Positions 1 to 6,325 of a stretch of 6,377 nt of DNA are shown here, piece after piece (position 1 is the first letter of the stretch; every line of letters starts with the position of its first letter). The DNA is from Verrucomicrobiota bacterium. GTDB taxonomy: Bacteria > Verrucomicrobiota > Kiritimatiellia > Kiritimatiellales > Tichowtungiaceae. The DNA is taken from positions 1 to 6,377 of the forward strand of contig JAUXCB010000092.1 in assembly GCA_030619095.1 (NCBI GenBank), given 5' to 3'. The notes beneath the pieces were generated by a model. The model worked only from the letters and a program-made list of their open reading frames with translations, made no database searches and had not been told where the DNA came from. A program made the position numbers and the translations under genes.

Positions 1-797
1 GCCTGCGCTGCGGAGTCCGCTTTCATCCCAATGTGAAGATACCAGACAAACAGAGCGGCGAGGAACGGAAAACTGACAAGCAACTCAACCCGATGTTTGA
101 TCAAAAACACGCCCAGAAAAAGAGCGGCGCACAGACTATAAAAAAAGGAGGCAATCAGAAGTTTTTCTTCCGTATAATGACGGAAAGAACGGCGATAGAG
201 TCCGGCTCGCTCCGGATCATTAATAAATCGATATTCCGCATAGCGCTTGATGGTCATCAGAAACGATCCGCCCATCCAGTAGGCAACCACAAAACTGGCC
301 GGTGGCAACACGGTGGCGATCACGACATACCAGCCCATCGCGAGCCGGATGGGGCTGTTCACAGACTCGGACAGCACATCCAGATAGACGCGATCTTTGG
401 TGCGGAACGGGCGGACATTGTAGAAAAAGCCCATGACGAGCAGGAACAGCGACATATAGAAAAAGGGCAGATTAACCAGATAGCCAAATAACAGGCCAAG
501 TAGTGCGCACCCGGAATACGCGATATACACCCCTTTGGCACTCACGCCATCCGCAACCGCCGGACGATCTTTTTTCACGGGGTGATGCCTGTCAAACTCA
601 GCATCAATCCACTCGTTAATTAAATAGTTGGCAGAGGAGATCAGGCAGGCACTAGCGATGCCGATCAATAGAGGAAAAAGAAACTTGACCCATTCCTCTT
701 GTGTAAACAGTGCCGCGATAACAAACCCGGGTATAATCAGGATGTTTTTAAACCAGTGATCCGGTCGCGCCATTGAAACGTAACTTTTTATCGCCAT
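1..797 (-). CDS. UbiA-family prenyltransferase, decaprenyl-phosphate phosphoribosyltransferase-like (partial, 3' end missing)
   Basis: This is an open frame of 265 codons from an ATG at 795-797 that runs off the left edge, so the C-terminus is missing. The protein is a polytopic membrane enzyme of the UbiA superfamily, which transfers prenyl groups or, in the phosphoribosyltransferase branch, joins polyprenyl phosphate to phosphoribosyl pyrophosphate. Visible signs are RPDHWFKN at residues 11-18 and the first aspartate-rich motif NEWIDAEFDRHHP at 61-73, followed by KKDRP at 75-79. The second motif region is NVRPFRTKDRVYLD at 127-140, and a YTEEKLL stretch lies near 208-214. The HP-K-RP tail after the first motif is typical of the decaprenyl-phosphate phosphoribosyltransferase branch. 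Asn-Glu replaces the usual Asn-Asp at the start of motif 1. Several hydrophobic segments are obvious (about 19-31, 39-60, 90-108, 112-126, 156-182). A Shine-Dalgarno AGGAAAG (minus strand, 801-807) supports the start. It lies 66 bases downstream of the membrane glycosyltransferase gene and is probably co-transcribed. The family call is firm; the exact substrate is inferred. Confidence 0.88.
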   Translation of the reverse strand, partial: MAIKSYVSMARPDHWFKNILIIPGFVIAALFTQEEWVKFLFPLLIGIASACLISSANYLINEWIDAEFDRHHPVKKDRPAVADGVSAKGVYIAYSGCALLGLLFGYLVNLPFFYMSLFLLVMGFFYNVRPFRTKDRVYLDVLSESVNSPIRLAMGWYVVIATVLPPASFVVAYWMGGSFLMTIKRYAEYRFINDPERAGLYRRSFRHYTEEKLLIASFFYSLCAALFLGVFLIKHRVELLVSFPFLAALFVWYLHIGMKADSAAQ

Positions 798-863
798 ATT
801 CTTTCCTTACTCTATCTCGAATCCAATTCGTTTGACTCTGTTTGATGAAAGCCAATCATACAC

Positions 864-2810
864 TTACATTTCGCCGGATGCTGAGCCCCGATGGATCTCT
901 TTGCGAGGCCGCTCATAGTTGGAATCAGCCGCTGCGCCGGGATGCAGGGTAAAACCGATCTGTTGTTGATATACCGTGCTGTGCTCTAAATCAACAGCCC
1001 AAACTGTGATTTCAACGGGGCGTCCCCATTCCGAAGGCAGGCGATCTTCCCAAACACATCCAGACCAGTAGTTTTCATCTTCACTTCGCGGAAGGAGGAG
1101 CCCTGAAAACTCAAAATCCTGCCGTATCAAATGGAAAACCGGCATCGGTATCGGCTCGGCAAACCCGATAATGATGCGGTTGTTCTCCTTTCCGACAGTA
1201 AACAATATGGCATCGGGAGGGCGCCCGGTGTATGGGCGAATATCAGTAAATCCGTCAACCCGCCAGCCGACTCCGGCCGACTCATCAATGGCAAAAATGC
1301 GGATCTGATGGCCGTCGGGTTGACCAATGACTTCCGGTGAAACCGAAAACTGCTTGAAACTGCCAGCCGAAACAGGCGGCGGCAACTGCAGGTAGCCCAT
1401 CGAGACCAGTCGGCTCAGCTGTTCCCGGGCGTAATCCGGAGTTCTATCTAGGCGTACCGGATGTTCCGTATCTGAGAAATCATAGAACAGGTATTGTGCC
1501 AGCGACTGCCAACGGGCGGCATGCCACATTTGTAGCCCCCAAGCGCCATACAGCCAACCCCAGCCCAGCAGGGCAATAAAGAGCCCGGCAAAAAGGGTGC
1601 CGGTCGCAGGCAATCGGCTTCGCATCCGCCCCGGGCGAACAACCAACGGCGGCACCAGCGCGCACAGAACAACCAGTGCGATGCTCAGGTAGAGACTAAT
1701 GGTGATGTATCGAAGCGACATCGTCCTTCCCAGACTGAAACTGGATCGACCCAGCGCAACCAACAGGGACGAGCCCACCGCATAGGCACCAATGGCCAGC
1801 CACGGTAACAGGTTTTTCCAGTCGGATGCCGACCGAGTATACAGGCAGCGAACCATCGCAAGAAGTGCCAGAATACAGAATAACATCAACAACACCCCGC
1901 CGATCCCCATTGCGAACACCGCAGGTCTGATTAAAATCAAGCGGCTGTAGCAGCCTCCCAGTATGCACAGAAAAGAGGAAATCACGCTGGCAACCTGCAG
2001 GTTCCCGTCGAGAAGGTTGCCAAATCCGGGAGGAACTTCACCCGGATTCTGCATATAGCTGTGCCCGGGATGAGACGTACTCGTGATCCCATGAAAATAG
2101 AAGAAAGCGACCGTCAGGGCAATGCCCCCCCACACCGTCACCGCCGCAAGCCGCTGCTTGACTGTCCAGCGTTCTGCAGAAAGAAGGAAATAAACCGGGA
2201 CGAGCGGCCAAAGAGCCAGGCCGTGAGAAAAACTCCCTGTGGCACACAACGTGCAGAGCAAGGCCAGACCAAATTGAGCCGGCAATGACAAAGAAGATCG
2301 CAAAATCAGTATCGTCAGCACCAGAAAGGTCAGTGGCAGGAAAAATGCGGTCTGGATGGCCCAGCAGAAATTCTGGTACTGCATCATCGAAAACACACAC
2401 AGGTTGATCAGGAAAATAAGCAACCAATTGGACGGCCGCTTCGGCCGCGTTTTCCAAACCAGCACAGACAGCCCGACCGCACTGATCAGGATGGCCAGAT
2501 AATTGACAACGACTTCGTTCTGGATGGCGCCGCCACCCCATTTTGCATTGGCTAAAATAATGAGTCGCGTCAGAACAATCCGGTGTTCGATATGCGCAGA
2601 AAGCAAATAGCTCCAATCCAGCGTTCCGGATTCGTAGCGGCTCAGCAACTCGGCTCGTTCCAGGTCATCCCAGACCGGGATATTCACCGCATACTGATTC
2701 ATCAGCGATGCTGTGATCAGTGCTGGCGACCAAACAAGAAGCAATGTCAGTCCAAGAAGAATGATTCTCTTCCAAAATTTCCCGCCCTTTTTTACCCCTG
2801 TTTCCATCAT
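864..2810 (-). CDS. Polytopic membrane protein, putative GT-C type glycosyltransferase
   Basis: The gene encodes 648 residues with about eleven predicted membrane segments (roughly 16-36, 102-119, 127-142, 150-170, 176-211, 222-240, 271-289, 293-322, 333-354, 370-393, 403-425). A soluble C-terminal region of about 215 residues follows. The first long extracytoplasmic loop carries WDD at 47-49 and IEHRIVLTR at 74-82. An acidic pair just after the first membrane helix is the usual catalytic position in GT-C enzymes, which take sugars from polyprenyl-phosphate donors. A GR...RY pattern at 361-368 (R367, Y368) also recurs, as far as I recall, in uncharacterised membrane proteins of this kind. I do not recognise a named gene. 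The start is the first of two adjacent ATG codons (2808-2810), with an AGGAG site 6 bases upstream (minus strand 2817-2821). The second ATG is equally plausible and changes one residue. It is the first gene of the minus-strand unit. Alternative roles are a membrane protein of polysaccharide export or an O-acetylation-like membrane enzyme; catalytic activity is inference. Confidence 0.8.
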   Translation of the reverse strand: MMETGVKKGGKFWKRIILLGLTLLLVWSPALITASLMNQYAVNIPVWDDLERAELLSRYESGTLDWSYLLSAHIEHRIVLTRLIILANAKWGGGAIQNEVVVNYLAILISAVGLSVLVWKTRPKRPSNWLLIFLINLCVFSMMQYQNFCWAIQTAFFLPLTFLVLTILILRSSLSLPAQFGLALLCTLCATGSFSHGLALWPLVPVYFLLSAERWTVKQRLAAVTVWGGIALTVAFFYFHGITSTSHPGHSYMQNPGEVPPGFGNLLDGNLQVASVISSFLCILGGCYSRLILIRPAVFAMGIGGVLLMLFCILALLAMVRCLYTRSASDWKNLLPWLAIGAYAVGSSLLVALGRSSFSLGRTMSLRYITISLYLSIALVVLCALVPPLVVRPGRMRSRLPATGTLFAGLFIALLGWGWLYGAWGLQMWHAARWQSLAQYLFYDFSDTEHPVRLDRTPDYAREQLSRLVSMGYLQLPPPVSAGSFKQFSVSPEVIGQPDGHQIRIFAIDESAGVGWRVDGFTDIRPYTGRPPDAILFTVGKENNRIIIGFAEPIPMPVFHLIRQDFEFSGLLLPRSEDENYWSGCVWEDRLPSEWGRPVEITVWAVDLEHSTVYQQQIGFTLHPGAAADSNYERPRKEIHRGSASGEM

Positions 2811-2816
2811 TATTTT

Positions 2817-2821
2817 CTCCT
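2817..2821 (-). promoter_or_regulatory. Shine-Dalgarno site of the minus-strand membrane protein gene
   Basis: On the minus strand the sequence reads AGGAG, then AAAATA, then ATGATG. This strong ribosome binding site 6 bases before the first ATG fixes the start of the 648-residue protein to within one codon. Confidence 0.75.
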
Positions 2822-2848
2822 GTATTCGCTTGTAGAGTCCTCTTCTTT

Positions 2849-2880
2849 TCCCCCGTGGACTTCGTCATAGAGGCGGGGGA
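2849..2880. repeat. Short GC-rich inverted repeat in the divergent leader
   Basis: TCCCCCG (2849-2855) is the reverse complement of CGGGGGA (2874-2880), leaving an 18-base loop. It lies 39 bases upstream of the minus-strand start codon, so it could form a hairpin in that gene's 5' leader or be an operator-like site. There is no U-tract behind it in either direction, so it is unlikely to be an intrinsic terminator. Its length is modest and chance is possible. Confidence 0.35.
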
Positions 2881-3041
2881 TTTGATCAGAAAACCCATCT
2901 CAAAGAAAGTGCTTTCTACAACGGTGCTCGCGCGGCGAAAATCCGCTACAAAAGCAATGTATCATTTTTTCATTGTACTCAAGAAGCGGTTGTCTCATCG
3001 TTCGACGAACAAAATTACTACACCATTTGGGAGTTTAGACC

Positions 3042-3815
3042 ATGAAAGCTGTCATTTTAGCGGGCGGGCTGGGCACACGTCTTTCCGAAGAAACCGTACT
3101 TAAACCCAAACCGATGGTGGAGATCGGCGGGATGCCAATTCTCTGCCACATCATGCATATTTATGCGAAATACGGCGTAACTGAATTCCTGATTGCCGCC
3201 GGCTACAAAGCGGAATGCATTAAGGAATATTTCATCCATTTCTATGCAAAGAACAGTGATGTCAGCATCGACCTTTCCAATGGAGATGTCACCGTTCACG
3301 GCGGCCAGCATCTCCCGTGGAAAGTACACGTCATCGACACCGGTCTTCACACCCAGACCGGAGGCCGCCTCAAGCACCTCAAAAAGTGGCTCGACGACGG
3401 CGAACCCTTCCACTTCACCTACGGAGACGGCGTCGCCGATATCGACATCGCAAAACTGACCGAATTCCACAAGGCCCACGGCAAACCCGCCACCGTCACC
3501 ACCGTCCACGCCCCCGCCCGCTTCGGCCGCATCTCCTACGAAGACTCCGGCGTCTGCCATTTCCACGAAAAACCAGAAGGAAGCGATGGCTGGATCAACG
3601 GCGGCTACTTTGTCCTCAACAAAGAAGTCCTCGAAACGATCGATGACGACACGACCATCTGGGAACGCAAGCCGATCGAAACCCTTTCAGCGGAAAACAA
3701 ACTGATCGGCTACCAACATGACGGGTTCTGGTCCTGCATGGACACCATCCGGGAAAAAGCCATGCTCCAGGAGCTGTGGGACACCGGCAACGCCCCGTGG
3801 AAGGTCTGGGAATGA
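3042..3815 (+). CDS. rfbF: Glucose-1-phosphate cytidylyltransferase
   Basis: This cytoplasmic enzyme joins CTP and glucose-1-phosphate to give CDP-glucose and pyrophosphate, the entry step to CDP-deoxysugars. The 257-residue length equals that of Salmonella RfbF as I remember it. Visible family marks are the nucleotide-binding LAGGLGTRLSEET at residues 6-18, KPKPMVEIGG at 21-30 with the conserved lysine K23, and FTYGDGVAD at 125-133 with the metal-binding aspartate D129. HEKPEG, INGGYFVLN and GFWSCMDTIREK follow towards the C-terminus, and the protein ends in APWKVWE. Cys35 takes the place of the more usual Trp in the PILWHIM segment. The start has GGGAG (3029-3033) 8 bases upstream. The stop TGA overlaps the ATG of the dehydratase gene (ATGA at 3812-3815), implying translational coupling. 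Codon use changes along the gene: mixed third bases in about the first 80 codons, then strongly C-ending codons. Confidence 0.97.
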   Translation: MKAVILAGGLGTRLSEETVLKPKPMVEIGGMPILCHIMHIYAKYGVTEFLIAAGYKAECIKEYFIHFYAKNSDVSIDLSNGDVTVHGGQHLPWKVHVIDTGLHTQTGGRLKHLKKWLDDGEPFHFTYGDGVADIDIAKLTEFHKAHGKPATVTTVHAPARFGRISYEDSGVCHFHEKPEGSDGWINGGYFVLNKEVLETIDDDTTIWERKPIETLSAENKLIGYQHDGFWSCMDTIREKAMLQELWDTGNAPWKVWE

Positions 3816-4888
3816 ACATCAACCGCTCCTTCTGGAAAGACAAACGCATATTTCTCACCGGCCACACCGGCTTCAAGGGAACCTGGCTAAGCCTGTGGCT
3901 GCAGTCGCTTGGCGCACACGTCACCGGGTGCGCTCTGCCGCCCGCCTCCAGCCCCAACCTCTTCGACATCGCACGCGTGGCCGACGGCATGGATTCGAAA
4001 TTTATCGACATTCGCGAAGCGGATTCGCTGCGCCATGCGATGATCGCCGCCCAACCCGATATTGTCCTCCACCTCGCGGCACAAGCTCTCGTGCGCTACT
4101 CCTACGAGGCTCCGGTCGAAACGTTCGACACCAACGTGATGGGCACCGTTCATCTGCTGGAAGCGGCCCGACAGATTCCGTCCGTCCGCTCAATCGTCGT
4201 AATCTCCAGCGACAAATGCTACGAAAACCGCGAACAGGAGCACGGCTATATTGAAACCGACGCCATGGGCGGGCACGACCCCTACTCCAGCTCCAAAGGC
4301 TGTACCGAACTGGTGGCAGCCGCCTACCGCAACTCCTTTTTCTCCGGCGAAAACCCTGCCGCCCGGCTCGCAAGCGCCCGCGCCGGAAACGTGATCGGAG
4401 GCGGCGACTGGGCCGCCGACCGCATCGTCCCCGACACCATGAACGCCTTTATGAAGGGGCGCGCAGTCCACCTGCGCAACCCCGACGCCGTGCGTCCCTG
4501 GCAGCATGTTCTCGAGCCGCGCCACGGCTACCTCATGCTCGCGGAGTGCCTCTGGCACGACGGGGCGAACTTTGCCGAAGGCTGGAACTTCGGCCCGTAC
4601 GACGACAGCGCGCAGCCCGTCGGCCAAATCGTCGACCGGATGGGAAAAATCTGGGGCGGCGATGCCTCCTCCGAGTTCAAGCCCAACCCGAATGCCGTCC
4701 ATGAGGCCACCCTCCTGCGCCTCAACATAGAAAAAGCCGAAACCCGCCTCGACTGGCATCCCAAGCTCTCGCTCGAAAAAACACTGGACTGGACCGTCGA
4801 GTGGTACCGTGCATTCAGTCAGGGCAAAGACATGCGCAGCTACACCCTCGACCAGATCAAACAGTACGAGAACCTTAAATCTAAATAA
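3812..4888 (+). CDS. rfbG: CDP-glucose 4,6-dehydratase
   Basis: This enzyme of the extended short-chain dehydrogenase/reductase family uses bound NAD to convert CDP-glucose to CDP-4-keto-6-deoxyglucose in the cytoplasm. From the start chosen here it has 358 residues, the usual family length. The Rossmann motif TGHTGFKG is at residues 16-23. HLAAQALVRYSY at 87-98, VISSDKCYEN at 130-139 (S133, D134 and K135 in the dehydratase active-site position) and PYSSSKGCTE at 157-166 (catalytic Y158 and K162) follow. RPWQHVLEP near residue 230 is also characteristic. An in-frame ATG 12 codons upstream (3776) lies inside rfbF and would add residues lacking family similarity, so the ATG at 3812 within the ATGA overlap is preferred; AAGG at 3801-3804 can serve as ribosome binding site. 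Codons are strongly C-ending, like the later part of rfbF. Confidence 0.97.
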   Translation: MNINRSFWKDKRIFLTGHTGFKGTWLSLWLQSLGAHVTGCALPPASSPNLFDIARVADGMDSKFIDIREADSLRHAMIAAQPDIVLHLAAQALVRYSYEAPVETFDTNVMGTVHLLEAARQIPSVRSIVVISSDKCYENREQEHGYIETDAMGGHDPYSSSKGCTELVAAAYRNSFFSGENPAARLASARAGNVIGGGDWAADRIVPDTMNAFMKGRAVHLRNPDAVRPWQHVLEPRHGYLMLAECLWHDGANFAEGWNFGPYDDSAQPVGQIVDRMGKIWGGDASSEFKPNPNAVHEATLLRLNIEKAETRLDWHPKLSLEKTLDWTVEWYRAFSQGKDMRSYTLDQIKQYENLKSK

Positions 4889-4897
4889 AAAAGTCTC

Positions 4898-4991
4898 CCT
4901 CGCAGAGGCGCAGAGAACGCAAAGGATGCATAAATTAGAACCAGAACTCAGAAAGAACGATATTCTCTGCGAACTCTGCGCCTCTGCGAGG
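4898..4991. repeat. Imperfect palindromic repeat between rfbG and the epimerase gene
   Basis: The left arm 4898-4926 and right arm 4963-4991 are inverted copies, matching at 25 of 29 positions by hand count, including a perfect 18-base core (4898-4915 against 4974-4991). A 36-base loop separates them. Each arm is itself made of three imperfect 8-9 base units of the form CGCAGAG plus one or two bases. The arms sit in a 146-base gap of an otherwise tightly packed operon. This kind of cgcagaggcgcagag sequence is familiar to me as a dispersed intergenic repeat in several bacterial phyla, often mistranslated as LCELCASA or SLAEAQRTQR peptides. It is probably a REP/MITE-like inserted element. It could also form a hairpin that affects mRNA stability; no T-run follows, so a classical terminator is unlikely. 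Confidence 0.85.
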
Positions 4992-5034
4992 AATATCCGT
5001 TCCTGCTCGTTGTAGAAAAGGAGAAGACCCAGAA

Positions 5035-5574
5035 ATGCTTTTTACCGAAACCGCTATCGCCGGAGCAACCCTCATTGAGCTGAACAGGCTCACCGATGAA
5101 CGCGGTTTCTTCGCCCGCGCTTTCTGCGCCGAAGAATTCGCAGCGCACGGCCTCGAAACCAACTTTGTTCAAGCGAACGTCTCGAAAAGTGCGCAGAAAT
5201 ATACCCTGCGCGGCATGCACCTGCAGGCCGAACCGCACGGCGAAGTCAAATTGATGCGCTGCACACGCGGCACCGTCTTCGACTGTCTGATCGACCTGCG
5301 CCCCGAGTCGCCCACCTTCAAAAAATGGTTCGGTGTCGAGCTCACCGCCGACAACCACAAAATGCTCTACGTCCCCGCCGGGTGCGCCCACGGCTACCAA
5401 ACCCTCTGTGACGATGCCGAGGTTTTCTACCCCGTCTCCACCGCCTACCACCCCGAAAGCGAACAGGGATGCCGCTGGGACGACCCGGCCTTCGATATTG
5501 ATTGGCCCGAAAAAGACAACCCGGTTCTCTCGGACAAAGACAAGGCCTGGCCGCTGTGGGTGGATCCGTCATGA
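5035..5574 (+). CDS. rfbC: RmlC-family sugar-nucleotide 3,5-epimerase (dTDP-4-dehydrorhamnose 3,5-epimerase family)
   Basis: The 179-residue protein has the single cupin fold layout and typical length of RmlC, which inverts C3 and/or C5 of a 4-keto-6-deoxyhexose nucleotide. Family marks are DERGFFARAF at residues 21-30, QANVS at 46-50, LRGMHLQ at 58-64, EVKLMRCTRG at 70-79, DLRPESPTF at 87-95, VPAGCAHGYQTL at 113-124, VFYPVSTAYHPESEQG at 130-145 and LSDKD at 165-169. The expected catalytic set is present: H62 as base with D169 as partner, K72, and Y138 as the acid tyrosine. Lys after Y132 is replaced by Pro133. The start follows AGGAG (5019-5023), a rather long 11 bases away. It sits in a CDP-glucose cassette with no rmlA, rmlB or rmlD in the window. 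The true substrate may therefore be CDP-4-keto-6-deoxyglucose rather than the dTDP form (inference); the symbol reflects the family, not a proven substrate. Confidence 0.92.
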   Translation: MLFTETAIAGATLIELNRLTDERGFFARAFCAEEFAAHGLETNFVQANVSKSAQKYTLRGMHLQAEPHGEVKLMRCTRGTVFDCLIDLRPESPTFKKWFGVELTADNHKMLYVPAGCAHGYQTLCDDAEVFYPVSTAYHPESEQGCRWDDPAFDIDWPEKDNPVLSDKDKAWPLWVDPS

Positions 5575-6314
5575 CAGATCAAAAGCAAGTCGCCGTTGTC
5601 GTTCCGCTCTCCACCCGCCCGGATCTCTCTCCCGACGAGGAGATTTCTCTTCGCCATCTGCGGCACTATCTCGGTGGATACGACAAATACATGGTGCTTC
5701 CGGAAAGCCTGCCGAGCGTGGCACATGATGGCTTCACCATGCTTCCATTCGACAACTCCTTTTTCGGCAGTATTCATGCGCACAACCGCCTGTTGGTCTC
5801 TCCCAGCTTCTACAAAGCATTCCGGGAGTATAAATATATTTTGATCTACCACCTCGATGCCCTCGTACTCTCCGACCAACTCAGCGAATGGTGCGAACAC
5901 GGCCTCGACTACATCGCCCCGCCGTGGATTCCGTACAAAGGTGCCCCGTACGAAGGAGTGGACTGCGAAGGGCACATCGGCAACGGCGGGTTTTCACTGC
6001 GCAAGGTAATCAGTTTCCGGCGCATCCTCCGCAAAGTCCGGTGCCCCGCCCTCACCAAAGAGTACGCCCGGCGGGTTCTGGGCCGCGCAAAAAAAATAGA
6101 ATACCGGCGCAACGAGGATGTCTTCTGGGGCATGCTGGCTCCGCAAATCGATTCATCGTTCAAGGTCGCGGACATGAGCACCGCGTTGCAATTTGCTTTC
6201 GAATGCAACCCGCGACTCTGCTTTCAAAAAAACAACGAGCAACTCCCCTTCGGGTGCCACGCCTTTTCGCGTTACGACGCCGCCTTCTGGGAACCCCACC
6301 TGTTGCCGAAATAA
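5571..6314 (+). CDS. DUF5672 family protein, putative glycosyltransferase
   Basis: This 247-residue soluble protein has no signal peptide or membrane segment. It matches the pattern I know for DUF5672, a family found in glycan loci and thought to be glycosyltransferase-like. Seen are VAVVVPL near the N-terminus (7-13), an FDNSFFGSIHAHNRLLVSP block at 60-78, FYKAFREYKYILIYHLDALV at 80-99 with D96 in a DxD-like place, LDYIAPPW at 112-119, GNGGFSLRK at 137-145, NEDVFW at 181-186 and FGCHAF at 227-232. The acidic residues D96, E182 and D183 are candidates for metal or donor binding. The chosen ATG overlaps the epimerase stop (ATGA 5571-5574). An in-frame ATG at 5502 lies deep within the epimerase gene and its extra 23 residues look like out-of-frame sequence. 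Coupling to the epimerase suggests transfer of the sugar made by this cassette, but donor and acceptor are unknown. Confidence 0.87.
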   Translation: MTDQKQVAVVVPLSTRPDLSPDEEISLRHLRHYLGGYDKYMVLPESLPSVAHDGFTMLPFDNSFFGSIHAHNRLLVSPSFYKAFREYKYILIYHLDALVLSDQLSEWCEHGLDYIAPPWIPYKGAPYEGVDCEGHIGNGGFSLRKVISFRRILRKVRCPALTKEYARRVLGRAKKIEYRRNEDVFWGMLAPQIDSSFKVADMSTALQFAFECNPRLCFQKNNEQLPFGCHAFSRYDAAFWEPHLLPK

Positions 6315-6325
6315 ATGAAAGCCGC

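Larger units (their letters stand above)
2811..3041. promoter_or_regulatory. Divergent intergenic region between the two glycan operons
   Basis: These 231 bases separate the start codons of the divergent membrane-protein and rfbF genes, so promoters for both units should lie here. I found no pair of boxes close to the sigma-70 consensus. The best plus-strand guess is TTGTCT (2990-2995) with an AT-rich stretch near 3011-3020, which is weak. A/T-rich sequence at about 2951-2980 includes a run of six T and a small inverted repeat, CAATG/CATTG (2955-2959 and 2971-2975). No JUMPstart/ops element was recognised. Short open frames crossing the region show no coding character or family resemblance. 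Confidence 0.5.

Noticed and set aside
33..491. Plus-strand open frame of 152 codons
   Set aside because: It lies opposite the UbiA-family gene, whose minus-strand product has clear motifs. The plus-strand product is rich in His, Gln and Arg with no family resemblance.
2038..2616. Second minus-strand open frame of 192 codons inside the membrane protein gene
   Set aside because: It is an alternative frame within the 648-codon gene. Its product lacks the hydrophobic periodicity and motifs of the main frame.
3057..3566. Minus-strand open frame of 169 codons
   Set aside because: It is antisense to rfbF. The long G/V/D-rich translation is what C-ending codons give when read on the other strand.
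4190..4759. Minus-strand open frame of 189 codons
   Set aside because: It is antisense to rfbG, which has intact active-site motifs. It is caused by codon bias.
4898..4991. Inverted repeat as an intrinsic terminator
   Set aside because: The loop is 36 bases long, no T-run follows on either strand, and the operon appears to continue with a co-functional gene.
4809..5015. Small plus-strand frame containing SLAEAQRTQR and LCELCASA
   Set aside because: These peptides are the usual mistranslation of the cgcagag repeat, and the frame overlaps the end of rfbG.
4948..5451. Minus-strand open frame of 167 codons
   Set aside because: It is antisense to the epimerase gene and ends in the palindromic repeat, with no family features.
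6089..6096. Run of eight A in the DUF5672 gene as a frameshift or slippage site
   Set aside because: The zero frame continues through conserved NEDVFW and FGCHAF motifs to a normal end, so no frameshift is needed to explain the protein.
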